Positions 54,438 to 61,408 of a DNA stretch of 64,000 bases are shown here, piece by piece (within the stretch, counting starts at the first letter, position 1; each line of letters begins with the position of its first letter). The stretch lies in assembly GCA_944325605.1 (NCBI GenBank), contig CALVAX010000007.1, forward strand, positions 1 through 64,000. Direction: 5' to 3'. The position numbers were made by a program, and so were the translations under genes. The notes below the pieces were generated by a model. It searched no databases. It was not told the origin of the DNA and saw only the letters and a list, made by a program, of their open reading frames with translations. Source of the DNA: Candidatus Gastranaerophilales bacterium. GTDB lineage: Bacteria > Cyanobacteriota > Vampirovibrionia > Gastranaerophilales > Gastranaerophilaceae.

Positions 54438-54908
54438 CTACTTTTCAGCAGAAACAGCTTTTATAATAGCTGATGTTATGTCTTCACCGCCGTAGAGCAC
54501 CGTTCCTTTAGAAAGAATCAGGTCATAGTTATTGTCTTTTGCATAATTTTCGACGGTTTTTGAAATATTTTTATCTATACCTGCAAGTTTTTTAATGTAT
54601 TCTTTATCTATTTTTTCTTTCTTGCTAATAAGTTGTTTCTGGAATTTTTCTTCCAATTTTTTCTTCTTTTTTTCATCAGACTGAAGCGCAACATCTTTTC
54701 TTACTTTTTCAATATACTTAATCAACTCATCAACTTTAGCCTGCTGTTCCTGCTTAAGTTTTTTTATCTGCGCAGACTCTTCGACAACCTGCTGAACATC
54801 AATTACAGCAACGTCGTACGCGGCATCTTCCGCACGCACAAGATTAACTCCGGCTGATACAAAAGCAAACACTGCTAATAAAAATATTACAAATTTCCTG
54901 CTATTCAT
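54438..54908 (-). CDS. periplasmic chaperone Skp/OmpH-like
   Basis: A 156-residue secreted protein. The signal peptide ends near VRAEDA. The body fits Skp: VAVIDVQQVVEES, then a long Lys/Glu-rich coiled-coil (about residues 48-110), then YDLILSKGTVLYGGEDIT. Skp holds unfolded outer-membrane proteins in the periplasm. GGAGG precedes the ATG. Divergent from the outer-membrane pore gene at 55178, whose product could be a client. Confidence 0.88.
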   Translation of the reverse strand: MNSRKFVIFLLAVFAFVSAGVNLVRAEDAAYDVAVIDVQQVVEESAQIKKLKQEQQAKVDELIKYIEKVRKDVALQSDEKKKKKLEEKFQKQLISKKEKIDKEYIKKLAGIDKNISKTVENYAKDNNYDLILSKGTVLYGGEDITSAIIKAVSAEK

Positions 54909-55177
54909 AACTCCTCCTTAAAATTTATACAAACTTTTCTACAACATCCGAATGATATTTATCAAATCAAATAAATCAGAAGTGTGAACTTTATTTAAGT
55001 GCCTTTACACAGCTAATAATATACTATATAATAAAAGGAACAGAATAAAGAAATTTATAAAAATATTAATTTTTGTAAATTTTATAGCAAAAAAATAAAT
55101 CCGGCTGTTTTTATCCTAATATTAGGAATGAAAACAATAATTTATTAATCGATTAATAAAGTTGATAAAGGTGAATG

Positions 55178-57118
55178 ATGGAAAAGATAAAACTTAACAG
55201 ACGAGTTACAAAAGCTATTTTAGGAATTTCAGCTTTTTGTGCTATTGCTTTACCGTCAGCCATACATCCTGCACAGGCCGCAGATCCTGTATTGCCTGTT
55301 TCTATTCAGCAGATGATGATGGAAGGCGGAGCAGCTGGAAGTATCAAGCACGATACAGATATGATGCGTTTCAAGCGTGATGAAAAAGAAATAAATGAAG
55401 ATTACAAACAATTCACGCAGGACAGAAACTTTGAAGGCAGCGGCGGCGCTCAGGTAATTCAAAATAATACAGGCACACAACCGTCTGAATATATGCAGGG
55501 ACAGGTTCAGGATATTGATACAAAAGGTGTGTATATTAATTCTATTGATGTTTCACCTTCTTCAATTTTAACCGCTGAGGAAATTAACTCCGTTGTTCAG
55601 CCGCTTGTAGGTAAAAATGTATTTATCAGTGATATTCAAAAAGTTATAGACCAGTTGAACAGTTTATATGCACAGAAAGGGTTTGTTACAGCAAAGGCAT
55701 TTTTGCCTGAACAAACAGTAGAAAACGGCAACATTCACATTGAACTTATTGAAAGTAAAGTCGGCAATATTTCAGTATCAGACAACAAATGGACAAGAAC
55801 AAAATACATTACAGACAGAATAGAACAGGAACCCGGCCAATTATTTGATATTGTTGAATTAGAACAGGATATTCTTGATTTCAACAGATACAATGAAGGG
55901 GTTAACCTGACAGCAAACCTTACAGCCGGTGCAACCCCCGGAACAACAGATATTGCAATCAAAGCACATGAAAACTTCCCGTTCCATATCGTAGGTATTA
56001 TGGATAACGCAGGCCGTTACCAGACAGGTCACTTAAGAGGCGGTGCAATGATTTATGCAGACAGCTTGTTCCATAACAGAGACCGCCTGTCTATCGGTTC
56101 ATATTTCTCAGGCGGTGCAATAAGCCCGTTTGCTGATTACAACTTCCCCGTAAACAAAAAAGACGGCCGTATAGGTTTTATGTATGCCTCAACCTTCGCC
56201 AAAATCAAATGGGGACCTTTAACAGACTTAGATCTTAAAAGTAAATCATATATCTATTCATTGTACTACTCTCAACCGCTTGTCAGAAAGCCCGGATTTG
56301 AGTTGAAAAGCTACTTAGCCGGCAACTACAAACGTGCAAGAACCAGTATTTTTGATGACGCTATCGACCTTGGCGTAGATGAAATCACAAGTGTTGATCT
56401 GGCATTAAACATGAGAAAAGATACCAAATACGGTATTTGGTATGCAAACCAGGGTGTGTCAATGGCATTTCCGATATTCGACAGCCAGTCAAGCTATGTC
56501 AAAATTAACGGTAGTGCTGTCAGACTGCATGACTTCTCACATGGTGTAATCGGTCAATTGAGAGGTAATTATCAGGTAATACCGAATAACAAACATATTC
56601 CGTATCTTGATCAGTTCCAGGTCGGTGGTCTTGCAACAGTCAGAGGGTATTCTGAAGGTATCTTGATGGGTAAAAACGGTTACTACTTAAGCGGTGAATT
56701 GATGTTCCCGTTGCTTCCGAGAGAAATTACAAGCCCGCGTTCAGGCGAAAAAATACCGTTCCTTGGAAAATATGTTAAAGGTGCAATTTTTGCAGACCAT
56801 GCAGGCGTATTCCCGACAGCAAGCGAAGACTATTATGATGGAAGTTACTTCCTCGCTTCACTCGGTATGGGCTTAAGAGTACAACTTCCGGGCGACTTGA
56901 GTGCAAGACTGTACTGGGGTTATCCGCTCATCAACAACCGTTACGAAACAGATAGAAAATACGGAAGATTCCACTTTGAACTTACTCTTGAACCAAATAT
57001 CGATGCTCTTCTCAGACACAGAAGCACGGCTCCGGCAAGAGTTGAAAAACACGTTGAAGCTGACTATAACTACGATGACGTAAGACATTACGACTACTTC
57101 AATGACGGTGCATTATAA
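55178..57118 (+). CDS. two-partner secretion outer-membrane pore (TpsB, ShlB/FhaC family)
   Basis: A 646-residue protein with a signal peptide (ending PAQAADP), a linker with Asp/Met/Gln-rich sequence, a POTRA_2-type domain (about residues 125-200; VGKNVFISDIQKVIDQLNSLY), and a 16-strand barrel with the VRGY motif (GLATVRGYSEG) of loop 6. It would export a large TpsA exoprotein or act in surface protein insertion. No TpsA gene is adjacent. The second of two ATG codons (55178) suits the AAAGG spacing better. A terminator follows. Confidence 0.9.
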   Translation: MEKIKLNRRVTKAILGISAFCAIALPSAIHPAQAADPVLPVSIQQMMMEGGAAGSIKHDTDMMRFKRDEKEINEDYKQFTQDRNFEGSGGAQVIQNNTGTQPSEYMQGQVQDIDTKGVYINSIDVSPSSILTAEEINSVVQPLVGKNVFISDIQKVIDQLNSLYAQKGFVTAKAFLPEQTVENGNIHIELIESKVGNISVSDNKWTRTKYITDRIEQEPGQLFDIVELEQDILDFNRYNEGVNLTANLTAGATPGTTDIAIKAHENFPFHIVGIMDNAGRYQTGHLRGGAMIYADSLFHNRDRLSIGSYFSGGAISPFADYNFPVNKKDGRIGFMYASTFAKIKWGPLTDLDLKSKSYIYSLYYSQPLVRKPGFELKSYLAGNYKRARTSIFDDAIDLGVDEITSVDLALNMRKDTKYGIWYANQGVSMAFPIFDSQSSYVKINGSAVRLHDFSHGVIGQLRGNYQVIPNNKHIPYLDQFQVGGLATVRGYSEGILMGKNGYYLSGELMFPLLPREITSPRSGEKIPFLGKYVKGAIFADHAGVFPTASEDYYDGSYFLASLGMGLRVQLPGDLSARLYWGYPLINNRYETDRKYGRFHFELTLEPNIDALLRHRSTAPARVEKHVEADYNYDDVRHYDYFNDGAL

Positions 57119-57143
57119 GAATAAGACTTGAATATTAATAATT

Positions 57144-57180
57144 ATGCGGTAACTTTATAAATAAAGTTACCGCATTTTTG
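57144..57180 (+). terminator. terminator of the tpsB gene
   Basis: ATGCGGTAACTTTAT (57144-57158) pairs with ATAAAGTTACCGCAT (57161-57175), followed by TTTTT. Confidence 0.9.
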
Positions 57181-57196
57181 ATTGAGGAGCAGGAAG

Positions 57197-57877
57197 TTGA
57201 CAAAAAGTATTTTTATAACCGCGACAGGCACTGATACAGGTAAGACTTACGTGTCAGCACTTATAGTTAAAGCAATGCGAAATGCAGGATTGAATTGCGG
57301 ATACTACAAGCCTGCACTCAGCGGAGCTGAAATCAGCGAAGATGGAAAAATAATTCCGGGCGACTGCGCTTATGTACTAAAAAACGCTGGGATTAACAGG
57401 CTGCCTGAAAACTATGTTTCGTATATATTTAAACCGGCAGTTTCACCCCATCTTGCCTCTGAAATGGAAAATAATCCGATTAAACTAAAAAAAATAAAAT
57501 CGGATTTTGAAAGAATTAAAAAGGAATTTGACTACCTACTGGTAGAAGGCGCCGGCGGAATTGTATGCCCTTTTAATATTAAAGAAGGCATTCTTCTGCC
57601 TGATGTAATAAAGGCTCTGAACCTTGATACCCTGCTTGTTGCAGACGCAGGACTCGGAACAATAAATTCAACCGTTCTGACCGCTGAATACGCCAAATAT
57701 CACGGCATAAATATTAAAGGGATTATCCTGAACAATTATGACAAAACAGATATAATGCACAGAGATAACAAAAATCAAATTGAAAATCTGACAGGAATAA
57801 AAGTTCTGACAGAAGTTAAAAAGAATTCTGAATTGATTGATATTACTAAAATCGAACCACTATTTAAAGACATATAA
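57197..57877 (+). CDS. bioD: dethiobiotin synthetase
   Basis: A 226-residue ATP-dependent enzyme that closes the ureido ring of dethiobiotin. P-loop ATGTDTGKT at residues 8-16, YYKPALSG with the catalytic Lys, and VEGAGGI are family signatures. I prefer the TTG at 57197, giving MTKSIFITATG, because GGAG lies seven bases upstream; a TTG at 57182 sits within that site. bioA follows after 19 bases. Confidence 0.94.
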   Translation: MTKSIFITATGTDTGKTYVSALIVKAMRNAGLNCGYYKPALSGAEISEDGKIIPGDCAYVLKNAGINRLPENYVSYIFKPAVSPHLASEMENNPIKLKKIKSDFERIKKEFDYLLVEGAGGIVCPFNIKEGILLPDVIKALNLDTLLVADAGLGTINSTVLTAEYAKYHGINIKGIILNNYDKTDIMHRDNKNQIENLTGIKVLTEVKKNSELIDITKIEPLFKDI

Positions 57878-57896
57878 AAAGACCGGAGCAAAAATT

Positions 57897-59243
57897 ATGA
57901 ATGAATTGGCACAAAAAGATTTAAAATACATCTGGCACCCGTGCTCACAGATGAAGGATTACGAAACTCTCTTACCGATTGTAATTGACCATGGTGAAGG
58001 GATTTACCTTTATGACACGGACGGCAAACGCTATGTTGATGTAATAAGTTCATGGTGGTGCAACCTTCTCGGGCACTGCAACCCGAAGATTAATGAGGCT
58101 GTAAAAAAACAAATCGACAGCCTTGAGCACGTAATTTTTGCTAATTTTACTCACAAACCGGCAATCACGTTATGCGAAAAACTTTCTAAAATTCTGCCTG
58201 TGGGGTTGTGCAAATTTAATTTTACGGACAACGGCTCGTCAGCCATTGAGGCCGCAATGAAAGTAAGTTTTCAATACCACGCACAGACAGGAAACCCGAA
58301 AAAAACAAAATTTATGGCACTCTCGGACGCTTATCACGGAGAAACAATCGGGGCGTTGTCCGCCGGCGACTGCGACCTTTATACAAAATTATACAAACCG
58401 ATTTTGATGGACATAATAAGGATTAAAGGCCCTGACTGCTTCCGCTGCCCGTACGGCAAAACAAGAGAAAACTGCAATTGCGAATGCTTTGAAGATGCAG
58501 AAAAACAGTTTGAGAAATACGGCCAAGAAACCGCCGCAATCCTTGTCGAACCGATGCTGCAAGGCTCTGCCGGAATGAAAATTTATCCTCCGCTTTACCT
58601 GAAAAAACTCCGCCGGATTTGTGACAAATACAACGTTCATCTTCTGGCTGACGAAATCGCAACAGGATTTGGCAGAACAGGAAAAATGTTTGCCTTTGAC
58701 CATGCCGGAGTGTCCCCTGACATAATGTGTCTTTCAAAAGGTCTGACCGGCGGGTATATGCCGTGTGCGATGTTTGTGACAACGCAGAAGATTTATGATG
58801 CATTTTATTCGGACTACAACGAGGGAAAAGCCTTTATGCACTCCCACACTTACAGCGGAAACCCGCTTGCATGTGCTGCTGCAAACGCAGTACTGGATAT
58901 TCTCTCGGACGGAAGCGTATTAAAACAGGCTCAGGAAAATGCAAAATACTTTAATAAAATAATTAAAGAAAAATTTCTGCCGCACAAAAACGTAGGAGAA
59001 GTCCGCTCTATTGGTCTTATTAATGCAATAGAACTTGTAAAAGACAAAACAACCAAAGAACCGCTTGACGGCAAGCTCCGCACAGGCTATCAGATTTACA
59101 AAAAAGCACTTCAAAAAGGCGTGATACTCCGCCCATTAGGCGATGTTATATATTTTAATCCGCCATTAATAATTGGCCGCAAAGATATGGACTTTGTGAC
59201 CGATATTGCGCTTGAATGCCTCAAAGAAGTTTTGCCCGAATAA
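57897..59243 (+). CDS. bioA: adenosylmethionine-8-amino-7-oxononanoate aminotransferase
   Basis: A 448-residue PLP aminotransferase that makes DAPA for biotin. WHPCSQMKDYE, ISSWWCNLLGH, DAYHGETIGALS and the PLP Lys in LSKGLTGGYMP are characteristic of BioA. A Cys-rich insert (CFRCPYGKTRENCNCECF, near residues 180-200) follows the catalytic core strand and is seen in BioA of Firmicutes type. ATG 57897 has GGAG nine bases upstream; the longer frame overlaps bioD and is not supported. bioB, bioF and bioC are not here. Confidence 0.95.
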   Translation: MNELAQKDLKYIWHPCSQMKDYETLLPIVIDHGEGIYLYDTDGKRYVDVISSWWCNLLGHCNPKINEAVKKQIDSLEHVIFANFTHKPAITLCEKLSKILPVGLCKFNFTDNGSSAIEAAMKVSFQYHAQTGNPKKTKFMALSDAYHGETIGALSAGDCDLYTKLYKPILMDIIRIKGPDCFRCPYGKTRENCNCECFEDAEKQFEKYGQETAAILVEPMLQGSAGMKIYPPLYLKKLRRICDKYNVHLLADEIATGFGRTGKMFAFDHAGVSPDIMCLSKGLTGGYMPCAMFVTTQKIYDAFYSDYNEGKAFMHSHTYSGNPLACAAANAVLDILSDGSVLKQAQENAKYFNKIIKEKFLPHKNVGEVRSIGLINAIELVKDKTTKEPLDGKLRTGYQIYKKALQKGVILRPLGDVIYFNPPLIIGRKDMDFVTDIALECLKEVLPE

Positions 59244-59405
59244 TCATTTTTATCTTTTTCAGGGTTTAAAGCATATCAAATTAAACGTTAAATTAATTAA
59301 CGTAATTTATACACTAATCAAAACCTAAATTTCACTAACCGGCGACTGAAAAATTTTTAAAGAAACTTTTTATCCGCACACAACGTCTGCTAAATTGTAA
59401 ATGGC

Positions 59406-59501
59406 TTAACCTTCTGTCGTTAATTCTTCCCAGATGCTTGGGACTACGATTAACGCAGTGTAAACGATAAACCCGAATAAGATTAAATTAATAGCTTCCA
59501 T
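59406..59501 (-). CDS. 31-residue membrane peptide
   Basis: A short frame, MEAINLILFGFIVYTALIVV then PSIWEELTTEG, with AGGAG seven bases before the ATG and a TATAAT-like box about 30 bases further up. One hydrophobic segment (residues 4-21) would span a membrane, with an acidic C-terminal tail. I do not recognise it. Size and layout recall the small single-helix subunits of membrane complexes, but there is no sequence match I can name. It is convergent with bioA and divergent from the zinc-ribbon gene. Confidence 0.55.
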   Translation of the reverse strand: MEAINLILFGFIVYTALIVVPSIWEELTTEG

Positions 59502-59612
59502 ATAAACTCTCCTATAGTTTACATGTATATTATACCCATGCCGGCTGTTAAATTAACATAATTTTACAAAAAAGAATTAAAATTTTTGATAACATAAGAA
59601 GTGAGGAACGTA

Positions 59613-59924
59613 ATGAAAAAAAATCTGGAAAAACTATTTAAAAACCTGTGCTGTTCAGTCTGTAAAGAAGGATTTGACGAGAACTCTTTTACGGTAAAAC
59701 GTGACGAAGCCGGACTTTTAGTTGTGAATCTTCAATGCAAACATTGCGGAAAAAATTACGGAATAGCATTTTTAGGATTTTCTGATATTAACGTAAAGGA
59801 ACCGGAGCCTTTTGAGGTCACAGAAGGGCCGGATCCGATAAGCTATGATGACGTAATTGATGCGCACAGATTTATAAAAAACCTTGACGAAAACTGGAGC
59901 AAATATCTTCACAAAGATGTTTAA
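59613..59924 (+). CDS. small zinc-ribbon-like protein
   Basis: A 103-residue protein with CSVC (near residue 15) and CKHC (near 46), four Cys spaced as in a zinc ribbon, and an acidic C-terminal half. Function unknown. GAGGAA lies before the ATG at 59613; a GTG at 59601 would be an alternative start. It ends one base before the stop codon of the convergent nupC-like gene. Confidence 0.7.
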   Translation: MKKNLEKLFKNLCCSVCKEGFDENSFTVKRDEAGLLVVNLQCKHCGKNYGIAFLGFSDINVKEPEPFEVTEGPDPISYDDVIDAHRFIKNLDENWSKYLHKDV

Positions 59925-61205
59925 TTATCCCATCAAAATACCTGCAATCGCTGCTGACATATAGCAGGTCAAAGTTCCGCAAATGAGTGCTCTTACACCA
60001 AGACGTGCCAGATTTTTTCTCTGGTTAGGAGCCATCTCGCCAATCCCGCCCATCTGAATTGCTATTGAGCCGAAGTTGCCGAAACTGCAAAGCGCAATAC
60101 TTGCAATCAGAAAGCTCTTTTCCGACAGCGCCTGCGGTAAAGTACTCAAATCCACATAAGCCACCATCTCATTCAACACAAGCTTTGTACCCATAAGACT
60201 ACCGACTGTAGTTGCCTCATTCCCCGGAACCCCCATAAAATAAGCAAATATTGCAAAAATTTTGCCTAAAATCATTCTCAGAGAAAGCTGTGAAAGGTCA
60301 AACGAGGCAAAATTTATATGCGCATAATTAACAATCAGCCTTCCAATCCCGCCGAGCACCCAGTCAACAAATGCAACAAGAGCAACAAGAGCAAGAATCA
60401 TCGCAATAACATTTATCGCAACTTTCATCCCCTCAGATGCTCCCTGAGATATTGCATCAAAGAGATTTATATAAGGCCTGCGGCGCTTGCTGAAATGGAT
60501 TTTAATATCCTCGCTTGTTTCAGGAGTACCGGTTTCAGGATAAACGATTTTAGAAATAACAAGAGCGCCGGGTGCCGCCATAACCGACGCTGCCAGAAGA
60601 TACTGCGCCGGAACCCCGAGCCCTATATAAATAGGCATTGTTGCCGCAGAAATACAAGCCATACTTCCTGTCATTGAAGCAAGAAGCTCTGATCTTGTAA
60701 GTTTTGCAAGGTAAGGTCTTATCATTATCTGGGCTGCAATCTGTCCGACAAATGCACTTGCAACATTAGAAAGAGCCTCGGCCCCGCTGACTGACATAAT
60801 CTTATTCATAGCTTTGCCAAGAAGCGGAACAATACGCTGCATAATTCCGTAGTAATACAGAATATTCACAAGTATCATCATAAATATCAAAGACGCAATA
60901 AGCTGCAACGCAAAAATTTGCGCGCCTGCGCCAAATATTTCACTCAGTTTTTCAGAACTCATCAAATGCCCGAAAACAAAATTTCCGCCTTCCTTTGCAA
61001 AATCAAGAATTTTCGAAACAAATTCACCCAATTTCAAAAACATTGTCCTTCCCAACGGAACCTTAAATATAAATACCGCAAGCAATATCTGCAGCAAAAA
61101 TCCAGTTCCGACAGTTTTGTAGTTGATAGCCTTTCTGTTGTTTGACATTCCAAAAGCTATCAAAAATATGAAAATTATCCCGAAAATCCCGAAAAATCTG
61201 TCCAT
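59925..61205 (-). CDS. nupC: concentrative nucleoside transporter, NupC/CNT family
   Basis: A 426-residue membrane protein with eight to ten segments. Family patterns are present: GAQIFALQLIASLIFMMILV, ALSNVASAFVGQIAAQIMIRPYL, GSMACISAATMPIYIGLG and GVPGNEATTVGSLMGTKLVLNEMVAY. These proteins bring nucleosides in with Na+ or H+. No ribosome binding site is strong (ATG at 61205). The gene stands alone. Confidence 0.93.
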   Translation of the reverse strand: MDRFFGIFGIIFIFLIAFGMSNNRKAINYKTVGTGFLLQILLAVFIFKVPLGRTMFLKLGEFVSKILDFAKEGGNFVFGHLMSSEKLSEIFGAGAQIFALQLIASLIFMMILVNILYYYGIMQRIVPLLGKAMNKIMSVSGAEALSNVASAFVGQIAAQIMIRPYLAKLTRSELLASMTGSMACISAATMPIYIGLGVPAQYLLAASVMAAPGALVISKIVYPETGTPETSEDIKIHFSKRRRPYINLFDAISQGASEGMKVAINVIAMILALVALVAFVDWVLGGIGRLIVNYAHINFASFDLSQLSLRMILGKIFAIFAYFMGVPGNEATTVGSLMGTKLVLNEMVAYVDLSTLPQALSEKSFLIASIALCSFGNFGSIAIQMGGIGEMAPNQRKNLARLGVRALICGTLTCYMSAAIAGILMG

Positions 61206-61408
61206 GAAAATTCCTTATTTAAACTACTTAATAATAATACTTTAAAGGTGTTCAAAATTCTTTAAACTATAAAAAATCTTTACTTAATATATCTTAACTT
61301 TTTTAACAATATCTATTGAAAAAATTTTTGTCCGTATTTTAGAATAATAGAAGGAGATTATCTCTTTTCTGCAAAACATTAATATTATTAGGGAACAAGG
61401 ATATACTT

